From Vibrio sp. ED004 (GTDB lineage: Bacteria > Pseudomonadota > Gammaproteobacteria > Enterobacterales > Vibrionaceae): a stretch of 64,000 nt of DNA. The notes below the pieces were generated by a model that saw nothing but the letters and a program-made list of their open reading frames with translations, was not told the DNA's origin and did not search any database. Positions 44,798-55,393 of the stretch are shown in pieces. Each line of letters starts with the position of its first letter. Within the stretch, counting starts at the first letter, position 1. The translations under genes were made by a program, and so were the position numbers. Where the stretch lies: assembly GCF_023206395.1 (NCBI RefSeq), contig NZ_CP066149.1:992001-1056000 (forward strand), written 5' to 3'.

Positions 44798-44995
44798 TTA
44801 TTCCCAAAAAGATTTTCTCATCTCTTCATTAGCCGGCTCTCGGGTAATACCAACATCTTCAAGTAAATGATCCGATAGCTCAGCTAGGTGTTTTCTCGTT
44901 CTGCGATTCTGAAGATAAGTCCTAAATTTAGAATAGAATTTCTTACCTGATAAGAATGAATGATGAGTATTTGATGTCGCGGTTATCGTGTTCAT
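44798..44995 (-). CDS. DUF1127 family small protein
   Basis: The 65-residue protein ends with the DUF1127 motif (RTRKHLAELSDHLLEDVGITREPA). The ATG at 44995 has an AGGAG site seven bases upstream. A longer frame to 45034 is rejected because it lacks a ribosome site. In other bacteria small DUF1127 proteins are linked to stress, motility and small-RNA-dependent regulation; the role in Vibrio is unknown. It is divergent from a LysR gene. Confidence 0.85.
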   Translation of the reverse strand: MNTITATSNTHHSFLSGKKFYSKFRTYLQNRRTRKHLAELSDHLLEDVGITREPANEEMRKSFWE

Positions 44996-45027
44996 AATCG
45001 TTCTCCTATTGACGCTTTGCTTTCTTA

Positions 45028-45044
45028 TGGTCAATAATCGACCA
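45028..45044. promoter_or_regulatory. Candidate LysR operator in the DUF1127-LysR gap
   Basis: TGGTC-N7-GACCA is a perfect dyad between the divergent DUF1127 and LysR genes. It differs from the dyad in the neighbouring module at 43743-43757. Confidence 0.5.
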
Positions 45045-45098
45045 ACAACGCATTAGCAACAAACGATAGATACTGGCATTCAGTTAAGGAAAACTAAT

Positions 45099-46049
45099 GT
45101 GAGAGAACGAACCCCACCATTCCAAGGGATCTACTATTTTTATACTGCGGCTGAAACTGGCAGTTTTAAGCTCGCAGCAGAAAAGCTATTTGTCACGGCT
45201 GCAGCAATCAGCCAACAAATTCGCCAACTTGAAGAATGGTTAGGCGCAGACCTGTTTATTCGCCAGCACCGAAAAATAGTATTAACTCATGAAGGTGAAG
45301 TGCTCTATCTGCAAGCGAAGAAAGGCTTTGCTCATATTCAAGATGGAGTAAGACGAATAAACCAAGACCCTAACCCCACTCAGTTATCGATTTCTACCGT
45401 GCCCTCTTTTGCACAACATTGGTTAGTGCCTAGAATTGGCGACTTCCGCGACCGTCACCCAGATTTATCTATGTTAATAGAACCGACCAACAAACTGGTT
45501 ACCTTTGAAGACTCAGCTGTAGATGTCTGTGTTCGATATGGTCATGGTAACTACCCAAATATTGAATCACGTTGGTTAATGGACGAAGTGGTTTACCCTG
45601 TCTGCCATCCTATCTACCAAGAAAGATATGGAATCTATGACATCAGCGATCTGCATAAGGCAGAGTTAATTGAAGACCGTTGGCCTGATATGGATTGGAA
45701 TCTATGGTTAGACGTTGTTGGGGCGAAGGCAGGCCGTTCGTCACTGCAATTTGACGGCTCACATTTTGTTTTAGAGGGTGCATTATCCGTTCAAGGTGTA
45801 GCCTTAGTTAAGCACAGCTTGGTGTATCGCTATTTGCAGGAAAAGAAACTCGTACGCATCGGTAACATCGCACTGAAGCCTAAATACAATTACTTTTTAT
45901 GCGCACCTCCAGGCTACTTCCATCGAGAAAAGATAAAACGCTTCGAAGAATGGATGCAGGCTCAAGTTAAATTGTTTGGTGATACAGGTAGAGAAGAATT
46001 GTCGATTATCCACACCGATTACGAATTTAAATGGTCTGATAATTCATAA
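45099..46049 (+). CDS. LysR-family regulator, GcvA-like (second of two)
   Basis: The 316-residue LysR protein has a winged helix (SFKLAAEKLFVTAAAISQQI) and a GcvA-type effector domain. The start is a GTG at 45099 with an AAGGA site eight bases upstream; the ATG at 45097 is out of frame and meets a stop at once. It is divergent from the DUF1127 gene and probably controls it. Together with the gene at 43791 it forms a duplicated module. Confidence 0.88.
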   Translation: MRERTPPFQGIYYFYTAAETGSFKLAAEKLFVTAAAISQQIRQLEEWLGADLFIRQHRKIVLTHEGEVLYLQAKKGFAHIQDGVRRINQDPNPTQLSISTVPSFAQHWLVPRIGDFRDRHPDLSMLIEPTNKLVTFEDSAVDVCVRYGHGNYPNIESRWLMDEVVYPVCHPIYQERYGIYDISDLHKAELIEDRWPDMDWNLWLDVVGAKAGRSSLQFDGSHFVLEGALSVQGVALVKHSLVYRYLQEKKLVRIGNIALKPKYNYFLCAPPGYFHREKIKRFEEWMQAQVKLFGDTGREELSIIHTDYEFKWSDNS

Positions 46050-46094
46050 AGCGAAACTGGTATACTGAGCTCAAATAAATGGCGAGAACATCTC

Positions 46095-46307
46095 ATGACA
46101 CAAGAAAATAACCCACTTCACGGTATCACTCTTCAAAAGCTACTGACTGAATTGGTTGAACATTACGGTTGGGAAGAGTTGAGTTACATGGTCAACATCA
46201 ACTGTTTCAAAAAAGATCCGAGTATTAAATCTAGCCTAAAGTTTTTGCGTAAAACAGACTGGGCTCGTACCAAAGTAGAGCAGATCTACATCGACTTAAA
46301 GCGTTAA
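46095..46307 (+). CDS. VF530-family DNA-binding protein
   Basis: The 70-residue protein matches the VF530 (DUF2132) family over its full length ([21 protein letters not shown], then [20 protein letters not shown]). The family is named after a Vibrio fischeri protein with a small helical fold reported to bind DNA. The cell role is unknown. Its own promoter is plausible: a TATACT box lies near 46059. Confidence 0.88.
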   Translation: MTQENNPLHGITLQKLLTELVEHYGWEELSYMVNINCFKKDPSIKSSLKFLRKTDWARTKVEQIYIDLKR

Positions 46308-46396
46308 TCTCTCCCTTCTTTATCAGTCCCGTGTTGATTAAATACGGGACAACCCCTGTGTCTACTTTTTAGGGGCCACATCAACATCAACATCAT

Positions 46397-46452
<56 letters not shown>

Positions 46453-46469
46453 ATTATGTTACAAGCAAT

Positions 46470-46506
46470 AAAAAGCCCCGCAAGCTTTCACTTGCGGGGC
46501 TTTTTT
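46470..46506. terminator. Bidirectional terminator of fusA2 and the VF530 gene
   Basis: A 15-bp perfect stem (46470-46484 with 46491-46505) with GC-rich core and flanking A and T runs lies between the convergent genes. Confidence 0.93.
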
Positions 46507-46528
46507 AGCTAATTGAGAAAAGGGTTAA

Positions 46529-48616
46529 TTACTTACCAGCTTCTTTTTCTGCTTTAACTTTTGCAATCACTTCGTCAGCAACGTTAGTTGGACATGGTGC
46601 GTATTGTGCGAATTCCATAGAGAATTGGCCACGACCAGAAGTGATAGTACGTAGGTGACCGATGTAGCCGAACATCTCAGAAAGAGGTACGTCAGCTTTA
46701 ATACGAACACCAGTTACGCCAGCTTGTTGATCTTTGATCATGCCACGACGACGGTTAAGGTCACCGATAACATCACCAACGTGATCGTCTGGAGTGAACA
46801 CGTCAACGTTCATGATTGGCTCAAGAAGTTGCGCGCCAGCTTTAGGCATAGATTGACGGAATGCGCCTTTCGCTGCGATTTCAAATGCGATAGCAGATGA
46901 ATCGACTGCGTGGAAACCACCATCGAAAAGTTCAACTTCAACGTCTAGAGTTGGGAAGCCAGCTAGTACGCCGTTTTCCATCATAGATGCGAAGCCTTTC
47001 TCAACTGCAGGCCAGAATTCTTTAGGAACGTTACCGCCCACAACTACAGAGTTGAACTTGAAGCCAGAACCTGCTTCGCCTGGTTTGATACGGTAATCGA
47101 TCTTACCGAATTGACCAGAACCACCAGATTGCTTCTTGTGCGTGTAGCTATCTTCAATTGCTTGAGTGATAGTTTCACGGTAAGCAACTTGAGGAGCACC
47201 TACAGTTAGGTCAACGCCGTATGTACGCTTAAGGATATCTACCTTGATGTCTAGGTGAAGTTCACCCATACCTTTCAGGATAGTTTCGCCAGTCTCTTCG
47301 TCAGTCTCAACTTGGAAAGATGGATCTTCTGCAACCATTTTACCGATCGCGATACCCATTTTCTCAGAACCGCCTTTATCTTTTGGAGATACAGCGATTG
47401 AGATTACTGGAGTTGGGAATACCATTGGCTCAAGCGTTACTTGGTGCTTAGGATCACATAGAGTGTGACCAGTTTGCACGTTCTTCATACCAACGATCGC
47501 AATGATGTCACCAGCTTGTGCGCTAGTTAGTTCGTTACGGTCATCAGCTTGCATCTCAACCATACGGCCAACACGTTCAGTCTTGCCAGTGAATGAGTTA
47601 AGAATCGTGTCACCTTTGTTCAGTTTACCAGAGTAAATACGAACGAAAGTTAGAGCACCGAAGCGGTCATCCATGATTTTGAATGCAAGCGCTTTGAAAG
47701 TCTCATCTGTAGAAACGATAGCGTGTTCGCCAGTTTCTTCGCCGTTCTCATCCATTAGAGGCTGAGGATCAACTTCAGTTGGTGCTGGTAGGTAATCTAC
47801 TACAGCATCAAGGATAAGTTGCATACCTTTGTTCTTGAACGCAGAACCACAGAACGTTGGGAAGAATGCGATATCACGAGTACCTTTACGGATACAACGC
47901 TTGATGTCTTCGATAGAAGGCTCTTCACCTTCCATGTAAGCTTCCATTAGGTCATCGTCTTGCTCTACAGCAGTTTCGATTAGCTCTTCACGGTATTGCT
48001 CAACGTCATCAACCATGTCCGCAGGAACATCTTTGATTTCGTAGTTTTCAGGAAGACCAGTGTCATCCCAAACGTATGCTTTACGGCTTAGTAGGTCTAC
48101 AACACCAACGAATTCGTCTTCACGACCGATTGGTAGAACCATAACTAGAGGAGTAGCACCTAGAACGTTTTTAACTTGGTCAACAACGTTGTAGAAATCT
48201 GCACCCATACGGTCTAGTTTGTTAACGAAGATCAGACGAGATACTTCTGATTCGTTAGCGTAGCGCCAGTTAGTTTCTGATTGAGGTTCAACACCACCAG
48301 AACCACAGAATACACCGATACCGCCATCAAGAACTTTAAGAGAACGGTATACTTCAACTGTGAAGTCAACGTGTCCAGGAGTATCGATAACGTTTAGACG
48401 GTGATCGTTCCAAAAACAGCTTACAGCTGCTGATTGGATAGTAATACCGCGCTCAGCTTCCTGTTCCATGAAGTCAGTCGTTGATTCGCCATCATGTACT
48501 TCACCAGTCTTGTGGATTTGACCAGTTAGCTTAAGGATACGCTCAGTGGTAGTTGTTTTACCCGCATCAACGTGCGCGAAAATACCAATGTTTCTGTATT
48601 TCGATAAATCTGCCAT
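46529..48616 (-). CDS. fusA2: Elongation factor G, second copy type (EF-G2)
   Basis: The 695-residue GTPase has all EF-G domains, with G motifs [13 protein letters not shown] and NKLD in the first 150 residues. It belongs to the shorter fusA2-type group found in Vibrio beside the str-operon fusA. In some bacteria the second EF-G handles ribosome recycling or stress-time translocation; which applies here is unknown. It stands alone, away from rpsL/rpsG/tufA, which supports the fusA2 call. Codon usage is that of a highly expressed gene. Confidence 0.92.
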   Translation of the reverse strand: MADLSKYRNIGIFAHVDAGKTTTTERILKLTGQIHKTGEVHDGESTTDFMEQEAERGITIQSAAVSCFWNDHRLNVIDTPGHVDFTVEVYRSLKVLDGGIGVFCGSGGVEPQSETNWRYANESEVSRLIFVNKLDRMGADFYNVVDQVKNVLGATPLVMVLPIGREDEFVGVVDLLSRKAYVWDDTGLPENYEIKDVPADMVDDVEQYREELIETAVEQDDDLMEAYMEGEEPSIEDIKRCIRKGTRDIAFFPTFCGSAFKNKGMQLILDAVVDYLPAPTEVDPQPLMDENGEETGEHAIVSTDETFKALAFKIMDDRFGALTFVRIYSGKLNKGDTILNSFTGKTERVGRMVEMQADDRNELTSAQAGDIIAIVGMKNVQTGHTLCDPKHQVTLEPMVFPTPVISIAVSPKDKGGSEKMGIAIGKMVAEDPSFQVETDEETGETILKGMGELHLDIKVDILKRTYGVDLTVGAPQVAYRETITQAIEDSYTHKKQSGGSGQFGKIDYRIKPGEAGSGFKFNSVVVGGNVPKEFWPAVEKGFASMMENGVLAGFPTLDVEVELFDGGFHAVDSSAIAFEIAAKGAFRQSMPKAGAQLLEPIMNVDVFTPDDHVGDVIGDLNRRRGMIKDQQAGVTGVRIKADVPLSEMFGYIGHLRTITSGRGQFSMEFAQYAPCPTNVADEVIAKVKAEKEAGK

Positions 48617-48689
48617 TGTCTTACTCTGTTAATAGGATATAAAATGCGCGCAGAGTATATCACAATCTGTGAAGACTGATAGCTTTGCA

Positions 48690-48740
48690 TGCATTTGGGA
48701 CTAAAAAACTTTGCCTTTTTCTAACATATAGAAAAAGGCA
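48690..48740 (-). terminator. Terminator of radA (perfect 12-bp stem)
   Basis: TGCCTTTTTCTA (48712-48723) pairs perfectly with 48729-48740. On the minus strand a T run (about 48702-48707) follows. Two further inverted repeats (48751-48756 with 48762-48767, and 48788-48794 with 48807-48813) lie between it and radA. Confidence 0.75.
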
Positions 48741-48850
48741 CTCAGTAGTAACAATCTAAATGATTGTTAATTATAGTGCTAACCTAAAGCCTAATCGGCG
48801 TTAAGGTTAGGCTGAATTACTGCTGTATAGAGTAGCTGAAGTGAGTTCAA

Positions 48851-50230
48851 TTACAACTCATCAAAAGCATTAATTGCTTCCGATAATTTTTTCACACCGT
48901 GGATCTGCATTCCTGGAATGCCACCTTTAGGCATGTTCGCTGCCGGTACGATTGCTTTCTTAAAGCCGTGTTTAAATGCTTCATTTAAACGCTCTTGTCC
49001 GCTCGGTACAGGTCGAATCTCACCCGCTAGGCCTACTTCTCCAAATACCACCACATCTTTTGGCAATGCGCGGTCTCTGAAACTAGAAAGTAGAGCCATC
49101 ACCAACGCAAGATCAGCACTGGTTTCGGTTACTTTAACACCACCGACGACATTCACAAACACATCTTGGTCAGCCATTTGTAAGCCGCCGTGTTTATGCA
49201 GCACCGCTAATAACAGAGAAAGCCTGTTTTGCTCTAGGCCGACAGCGACGCGACGTGGGTTAGCCAGCTGTGAATAATCCACCAGCGCTTGGATTTCGAC
49301 AAGAAGCGGGCGCGTACCTTCCCACACCACCATGACAGAACTGCCCGAGGCTTCTTCTTCACCACGAGACAAGAAGATAGCGGATGGGTTGCTGACTTCT
49401 TTTAGCCCTTGGCCTGTCATCGCAAACACACCCAGTTCATTCACTGCACCAAAACGGTTTTTGTGGCTGCGTAGCGTTCTAAAACGGCTATCGGTTCCGC
49501 CATCTAATAGAACGGAACAGTCAATAATGTGCTCAAGTACTTTTGGCCCCGCTAAGGTACCGTCTTTAGTTACGTGTCCAACTAAGAACACAGCAACGTT
49601 ATTCTGTTTCGCGTAGCGCGTTAATGCGGTTGCCGATTCACGAACCTGTGCAACACTGCCCGGAGAAGATTGAACATCCGCAACGTGCATAACTTGGATC
49701 GAGTCGATAACCATGATCTTAGGTTGTTCTTTTTCGGCAACCTGACAGATCTTATCCACGTTCGTTTCTGAGAGCATCTTTAGGTGCTCTTTTGGCAATC
49801 CAAGTCGAGACGCACGCATCGCGACCTGCTGTAGGGATTCTTCTCCTGTGACATAGAGAGTCGGTAATTGAGAAGAAAGCTGACACATGGTTTGTAATAG
49901 CAGCGTTGATTTACCGGCACCTGGGTTACCACCAATCAGGATCGCAGCGCCCGGTACGACACCACCACCGAGTACTCGGTCGAGCTCTTTAAAGCCACTG
50001 CTAAAACGCGGTACTTCTTGCAGGTCGATTTCTGACAGCGTTTGAACCGAAGATTCAGTTGCACCGCCCGCATAACCACTCAACCGTTCATTACGTGCAA
50101 CCTGAGGGGAAGCCGCTAACCTAACTTCTGTAATCGTGTTCCAAGCACCACATGCATTGCACTGCCCTTGCCAACGTGGAAAATCGGCACCACAGTCATT
50201 ACACACATAAGCTCGCTTTGCCTTAGCCAT
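48851..50230 (-). CDS. radA: DNA repair protein RadA
   Basis: The 459-residue protein has an N-terminal C4 zinc finger (CNDCGADFPRWQGQCNACG), a RecA-like ATPase with Walker A GGNPGAGKST, and the RadA KNRFG motif. The C-terminal domain is Lon-protease-like. RadA drives branch migration in homologous recombination and natural transformation. Length is normal. It is divergent from the PilZ gene. Confidence 0.96.
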   Translation of the reverse strand: MAKAKRAYVCNDCGADFPRWQGQCNACGAWNTITEVRLAASPQVARNERLSGYAGGATESSVQTLSEIDLQEVPRFSSGFKELDRVLGGGVVPGAAILIGGNPGAGKSTLLLQTMCQLSSQLPTLYVTGEESLQQVAMRASRLGLPKEHLKMLSETNVDKICQVAEKEQPKIMVIDSIQVMHVADVQSSPGSVAQVRESATALTRYAKQNNVAVFLVGHVTKDGTLAGPKVLEHIIDCSVLLDGGTDSRFRTLRSHKNRFGAVNELGVFAMTGQGLKEVSNPSAIFLSRGEEEASGSSVMVVWEGTRPLLVEIQALVDYSQLANPRRVAVGLEQNRLSLLLAVLHKHGGLQMADQDVFVNVVGGVKVTETSADLALVMALLSSFRDRALPKDVVVFGEVGLAGEIRPVPSGQERLNEAFKHGFKKAIVPAANMPKGGIPGMQIHGVKKLSEAINAFDEL

Positions 50231-50391
50231 AAAACCTCAATAATTTACTCAATTACACAATGATGTTGTCAATTTGTGACTTATTTGACCGTACGGATGA
50301 AAATAAAAGTTGCAGTCATACCACTTATACTTAAAGATCGATTTAAACTAGTCGATAACATAAACGCACCGTCCATTCTAACAAGAAAAGT

Positions 50392-52740
50392 ATGCAGCAA
50401 TCTGAAATTCTATCTGTAGCAGAACGTTTAATCCCGGCTTACCACGCCGAAGATTTCGAATTCCTTCTTTCTCAAATGACAGAAGGGGAATCGCCGTCTC
50501 TGAAGCTGCTCGTTAAAATGGAACTGAATCGTATCATGGCTCCGTGTACAAAGAGCATTGATTTACGCGGGCGTATTGATAATGAGTGTCGTCAGTTCAC
50601 TCTCGATGGCCGTAAGCACTGGCTCGATGACATTGCTTTGAACGCGTATCAACGTGGTACAAAAAAGTTTAAAGGTTACACCGAGGGCGCATGGGAGTTA
50701 GTAATGACTCCGCGAACTCAGCCCCTTCGCAGTGTTGTTAATACTTCGTCTCAAGATAGCCACGACATCACAAGCGCTAACAGCCCGTTTGAAGCGGAAG
50801 CCATTAACCTAGGTTACGACTTAAAGCGCCAAGAAAACAGACTCAAGATTAGTTCACAGGTTGAGATCACCACATCGAAAGGGCAAAGCCTACACGGTGT
50901 TACGGTCGATATTTCCCCTTCAGGTGCAAAATTTAAGGTGCCAAGTGCCTTTCGCTATAACCTTGGTGAAATCATCAGCGTCAAATTCACAGAACTTGTC
51001 GAAAAGTCTCAAGAAAACGACGTTAACCAAGCCGTAGAATTTCGCGTTCTGGGTATTGATGAATCATACGAGAACAACGCAGTTAAATTTCTGAGAACTA
51101 TCAAGGTAAGCGACACCAATATTGTGGCTCGCTTACTTGATGAGTCTTTAAATAGCACCAGTAAGAAAACCAGCCATGAGAACCAAGATAGGATCATTCG
51201 AACTCGCACACGAGGCATTGAACACACCTATCTAAAACACACCTGTAACCTTCCTTTATTCTTCAGTGGTAGCGAACTCAAGCTTGCATTACTTACGGAT
51301 AACAACCATCCGTTGTGGCAATACTGGCACGACGAGCGTAACCAACAAGCTCTGGGTACCCTGTTCAACGAACAACGAATGAACTTATTGGCTAAGCCTG
51401 GTGTAAAAGGTACCAGTAACGTCATCTATTCGTTTACCCACGAACATCAGAATAAGACCTTGTTTTACTCGATGATGCTCCCAGAAGCCTCTCGTGAGCA
51501 AAGACAACTGTTCTGGCACATTGGTGGTAAACGTAAAAGTTGGAAGGCGTTCAAGTTCTCAGTGTTCGAACTATCCGATACCGAGCGACAAGCGTTAGCC
51601 AAACACTCAGACACGTTAGCTCAAAGCTCAGCGCAACTGACGCATTGCGGCATTTTGCAAGAAATTGGCGATCATGAAAGTGCAGCTGATTATCTATTGA
51701 GTGAAAAGCCACGCATTCCAAGCAATGAACTGAACCGTTTCCGTCACCCACGCACTGTGGTTGGGAATATTCAAAGTATCTACTTTGACTCTCAGACTCG
51801 TCGTAAAGAGCCGAGATACCAGTTTAAATCACCGTTACAACTCACCTCACAAGATGGTGCAGCAGCGAACGGGCACACCTTAGACATCTCGAAGCGTGGA
51901 CTTAGCATTACCCTTGAGCACCCAATGGTACTTAAGATTAATGACCCTGTATTAGTCAACTTCAATGAGCTACAGCTCTATGATAAAAACTTGCCACTGA
52001 GCACAGTGCCTTATCATGTGATTCGCGTAAGCCCGAATGGTCGAAACGTACAATTGGTTATTGCTGAGAATGCCAAGACAATGCGAACTATCGCTTTCCT
52101 TAACGGGCTTATCGACCAAAACCAAAGCAAACTGATTAAAAAGAAAGAGATACTGCCAACCAACTCGTTGCTCGAATCGTTGCACAATATATTGCTGAGT
52201 AAGATGGTCAGTAACCCTATCTTCATTGATAAGCCAAGCTCAACGCTGCGCTGTAAGATCATTGGTGTGAACTTCCCACTGAATAAGCACCTCACTCTAC
52301 TGGCTAAGCTTGGACACAACCAAAAGTTCTCACTAGAACCGATCTTTAAGGGTCACACTAGCTCATTACTGGCTGAGCCACTGAAAAGAATCGAAGGCGC
52401 AGAGCCTAAACATCATGACGTGTATATTGCTGCGGTGAAATTTGGCGACAAAATCCAATCGGTGCATACCAAGTTGGTAAAAGATTTCGCCTCGGCAAAA
52501 GAGCGCATCTTATTCATCAAGAAGGCACAGCACTTAGGTGATGTGTATGTACTGCGTGTAACAACCGCACCAATCTTTAATCCATTGACCACTTTGTTCC
52601 AATCGGACTTAGAAGAACTGGCACGAATTAGCATGCACCAAGCGAAGAAACTAGAGAATGAGATCACCGCTTTTATCGGCTATGGTGAAATTGAAGACAT
52701 TACCGACGAAGTCTTGATTCGATTAGAGCTTACTCGTTAG
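50392..52740 (+). CDS. Large protein with two PilZ (c-di-GMP-binding) domains, PlzC-like
   Basis: This 782-residue soluble protein contains two PilZ-type signatures. The first is KRQENR (145-150) with DISPSG (173-178); the second is RRKEPR (470-475) with DISKRG (498-503). The RxxxR and (D/N)xSxxG motifs bind cyclic di-GMP in PilZ proteins. Its position between radA and serB matches the V. cholerae gene I recall as plzC. The N-terminal 140 residues and the parts between and after the two domains resemble nothing I can name. It likely links c-di-GMP to motility or surface growth. Confidence 0.82.
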   Translation: MQQSEILSVAERLIPAYHAEDFEFLLSQMTEGESPSLKLLVKMELNRIMAPCTKSIDLRGRIDNECRQFTLDGRKHWLDDIALNAYQRGTKKFKGYTEGAWELVMTPRTQPLRSVVNTSSQDSHDITSANSPFEAEAINLGYDLKRQENRLKISSQVEITTSKGQSLHGVTVDISPSGAKFKVPSAFRYNLGEIISVKFTELVEKSQENDVNQAVEFRVLGIDESYENNAVKFLRTIKVSDTNIVARLLDESLNSTSKKTSHENQDRIIRTRTRGIEHTYLKHTCNLPLFFSGSELKLALLTDNNHPLWQYWHDERNQQALGTLFNEQRMNLLAKPGVKGTSNVIYSFTHEHQNKTLFYSMMLPEASREQRQLFWHIGGKRKSWKAFKFSVFELSDTERQALAKHSDTLAQSSAQLTHCGILQEIGDHESAADYLLSEKPRIPSNELNRFRHPRTVVGNIQSIYFDSQTRRKEPRYQFKSPLQLTSQDGAAANGHTLDISKRGLSITLEHPMVLKINDPVLVNFNELQLYDKNLPLSTVPYHVIRVSPNGRNVQLVIAENAKTMRTIAFLNGLIDQNQSKLIKKKEILPTNSLLESLHNILLSKMVSNPIFIDKPSSTLRCKIIGVNFPLNKHLTLLAKLGHNQKFSLEPIFKGHTSSLLAEPLKRIEGAEPKHHDVYIAAVKFGDKIQSVHTKLVKDFASAKERILFIKKAQHLGDVYVLRVTTAPIFNPLTTLFQSDLEELARISMHQAKKLENEITAFIGYGEIEDITDEVLIRLELTR

Positions 52741-52770
52741 GTCAGTATCCATTTACTGGATTTGAAAATA

Positions 52771-52800
52771 AAAAAAGCAGGCTCATCGCCTGCTTTTTTG
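52771..52800. terminator. Bidirectional terminator between the PilZ gene and serB
   Basis: A 12-bp perfect stem (52771-52782 with 52788-52799) with a 5-base loop has A and T runs on its two sides. Confidence 0.93.
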
Positions 52801-52850
52801 TATCTGAGTTCTATTATAGTTTGCTGCTAATAAAACCTAATAAGCAAATT

Positions 52851-53831
52851 TTAAGGTTTTGCCTGCCAGCTGATTTTTTGCTGCTTAGCCAATACACCCG
52901 ACAAGATACAAAGCACACCACCTAAACCAGCGTAACGCACAGCGGTTTGAGCTTGCTGCTCTACTTTTGGTTTCGCATGGTAAGCAATACCTAAACCTGC
53001 AGAACCCATCATCACCAAGTCATTCGCACCATCGCCTACAGCAACCGTATTGTGCAATTCCAGCTCATACTCTTCAGCGAGTTCTACTAAGATGTCGGCT
53101 TTGGTTTGCGCCGAAACCACATCACCGAGAACTTCACCCGTCAGTTTGCCTTTGACGATTTCTAATGTGTTCGACTGAGCATGGTCTAGGTCTAACGTGT
53201 CTTTCAAGTAGTCCGAGAAGTAAGTAAAGCCACCAGATGCGATAGCCGTCTTCCAGCCTAACTTATTCAACGTATTCACAAGCCCAACAAGATCAGGCAT
53301 GAATGGCAGTGATTGACGCACTTGCTCAAGAATAGCTTCATCGGCACCTTTCAGTGCGCCCACTCGTTGACGTAGGCTTTGTTCAAAGTCTAACTCACCT
53401 TGCATAGCTCGCTCTGTAATTTCAGAAACTAGCTCTCCTACTCCAGCCAGCTTTGCAATTTCATCAATACATTCAATCTGAATCGCTGTGGAATCCATAT
53501 CCATCACAATCAAACCTGGCTTAGATAAGTCTGGGACCTCGCTAAGGCAAGCATAATCAAGCTTCAATGCTTGTAGGATTTCTTCGTGGGCAGGCGTTAA
53601 GTTTCCAGACATCAGTGCCACTTCGTAATGTCCAACTTTCCACGTATCAAGAATGGTGTTGTAAGTGCCGGTGAAAAAATCGATGTCATCAAAAGATTGT
53701 GGAGATAGGTACTCACCAAATACAATCCAGTTGGCCTTTGCCTTAGCGAGTTGAGAAGCGAAACGAGTCTCGGGGAGTCGAGTTAATAATGTAGTATGCC
53801 TTTTAATCGGCAGATATTTCTGAGCGTCCAT
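52851..53831 (-). CDS. serB: Phosphoserine phosphatase SerB
   Basis: The 326-residue HAD-family enzyme performs the last step of serine synthesis. The nucleophile Asp111 lies in MDMDST, and GDGANDLVMM marks the metal site. The N-terminal ~100 residues form the domain found in gamma-proteobacterial SerB. It is divergent from ytjB. Confidence 0.95.
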   Translation of the reverse strand: MDAQKYLPIKRHTTLLTRLPETRFASQLAKAKANWIVFGEYLSPQSFDDIDFFTGTYNTILDTWKVGHYEVALMSGNLTPAHEEILQALKLDYACLSEVPDLSKPGLIVMDMDSTAIQIECIDEIAKLAGVGELVSEITERAMQGELDFEQSLRQRVGALKGADEAILEQVRQSLPFMPDLVGLVNTLNKLGWKTAIASGGFTYFSDYLKDTLDLDHAQSNTLEIVKGKLTGEVLGDVVSAQTKADILVELAEEYELELHNTVAVGDGANDLVMMGSAGLGIAYHAKPKVEQQAQTAVRYAGLGGVLCILSGVLAKQQKISWQAKP

Positions 53832-53940
53832 GTGTATGATTCCTAATTAACTATGCTAAACGTTAACCTATTGCAATTTGAAAACGCAAGTCTCAATATA
53901 TCTTAATCATAACATTTGTTTATTTCAGGCTTCGTGAAAC

Positions 53941-54552
53941 ATGAATGAATCATTGTTCTCAATACGTAACGCTTTACGAATGCTAGCCCTCATTTTGTTG
54001 GCTACCATGTTCGTTGTAACGATTAAAAATACGGTCGTGATCAGTAAAGGTAACGAGAAGATCCAAGCGAAACAGCTGGAAACTCTTACCAAGCTGCTTA
54101 TCTCTCAGGCATCACTTTCAGCCAGTAAAATGATAACGCAACAAGACCAAGAACGACTGCTTGACCTGACCAATCAGCTATCTCAAGACCGACTGGTATT
54201 CGATACCACCATCTACGATGCTGAAGGTATTAGACTGGCTTCGAGCGAAAAAGCACTCTCTGTACGTGAGGTTCTTGGCTTAGACACGCCACTTTCAACC
54301 GCAAGTATCGGTAGACAGCAATTAGTTGAACCTATTTATTCTGCAGAACATACGATCATCGGCTTTATTCGAGTAACCTTCGAAACAGGTAAGATGACAG
54401 CGATTTCAGATCACCACTACCGCAAGAGCGATCGTTATATGATTGGTATGGTTTTGATGGGCTTCGTCAGTGGTGTGCTGTTCATCATGTTGATTCGTAG
54501 AAGACCAACTAAGTCAGGCGAGAACTTACTGCTGAAAAACGTAAACTCATAA
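53941..54552 (+). CDS. ytjB: YtjB/Smp-family membrane protein (AhpA-like)
   Basis: The 203-residue protein has an N-terminal membrane segment (about residues 12-28), a periplasmic domain of about 130 residues and a second membrane segment near residues 160-180 before a basic tail. This is the Smp/YtjB layout, and its place opposite serB is the same as in E. coli. The function is not well known; a haemolysin-regulating role has been suggested for Vibrio relatives. Confidence 0.85.
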   Translation: MNESLFSIRNALRMLALILLATMFVVTIKNTVVISKGNEKIQAKQLETLTKLLISQASLSASKMITQQDQERLLDLTNQLSQDRLVFDTTIYDAEGIRLASSEKALSVREVLGLDTPLSTASIGRQQLVEPIYSAEHTIIGFIRVTFETGKMTAISDHHYRKSDRYMIGMVLMGFVSGVLFIMLIRRRPTKSGENLLLKNVNS

Positions 54553-54575
54553 CGATTCAGTTCAAAAGATCCAAT

Positions 54576-54612
54576 AAAAAGCCCCGACGCTCAGGCAGCG
54601 ACGGGGCTTTTT
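54576..54612. terminator. Bidirectional terminator between ytjB and deoD
   Basis: An 11-bp GC-rich stem (54576-54586 with 54602-54612), extended inward after one mismatch, is flanked by A and T runs. Confidence 0.93.
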
Positions 54613-54649
54613 GTTATCTGTTACTTTATCAAGCTATTGTGAACTGTAA

Positions 54650-55369
54650 TTACTCTTGGTCACCAAGAAGCACAGAGTCTAGAGCGATAACCATCATGTC
54701 GTTGAAGGTTGTTTGACGCTCATCTGATGTAGTTTGCTCACCGGTTTTGATGTGATCAGACACAGTACAGATAGTCAGAGCTTTTGCACCGTATTCCGCA
54801 CACACACCATAGATGCCTGCCGCTTCCATCTCTACACCGACAATGCCGTATTTATCCATCACTTCAAACATTTCAGGATCTGGCGTGTAGAACAGTTCAG
54901 CAGAGAAAAGGTTGCCGACTTTGACATCCACACCGCGAGCTTTAGCTGCATCTTCTGCCGCGCGCACCATTTTGTAATCTGCGATAGCCGCGAAGTCGTG
55001 ACCTTTAAAGCGAATACGGTTCACTTTTGAGTCGGTACATGCGCCCATGCCAATAACTACATCGCGCACTTTGATATCTTCGCTCACTGCACCACAACTA
55101 CCAACACGAATGATCTTTTTCACACCAAAGTCTTTGATCAGCTCAGTCGCGTAAATAGAACAAGATGGAATGCCCATACCGTGTCCCATTACCGAAACCT
55201 TACGACCTTTGTAAGTACCAGTGTAACCAAACATGTTACGAACGTCGCACACTTGAACCACTTCTTCTAAGAAGGTTTCAGCGATGTATTTAGCACGTAG
55301 CGGGTCGCCTGGCATTAGAACTACGTCAGCGAAATCACCCATTTCAGCATTAATATGTGGAGTAGCCAT
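54650..55369 (-). CDS. deoD: Purine nucleoside phosphorylase DeoD
   Basis: The 239-residue enzyme splits purine (deoxy)nucleosides with phosphate. Asp205 in CTVSDHI is the catalytic acid. Length equals that of E. coli DeoD. The ATG at 55369 has an AAGGA site. It is last in the deo operon and follows a strong internal terminator. Confidence 0.96.
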   Translation of the reverse strand: MATPHINAEMGDFADVVLMPGDPLRAKYIAETFLEEVVQVCDVRNMFGYTGTYKGRKVSVMGHGMGIPSCSIYATELIKDFGVKKIIRVGSCGAVSEDIKVRDVVIGMGACTDSKVNRIRFKGHDFAAIADYKMVRAAEDAAKARGVDVKVGNLFSAELFYTPDPEMFEVMDKYGIVGVEMEAAGIYGVCAEYGAKALTICTVSDHIKTGEQTTSDERQTTFNDMMVIALDSVLLGDQE

Positions 55370-55393
55370 TGAAAATATCCTTAATCTCAAAAC

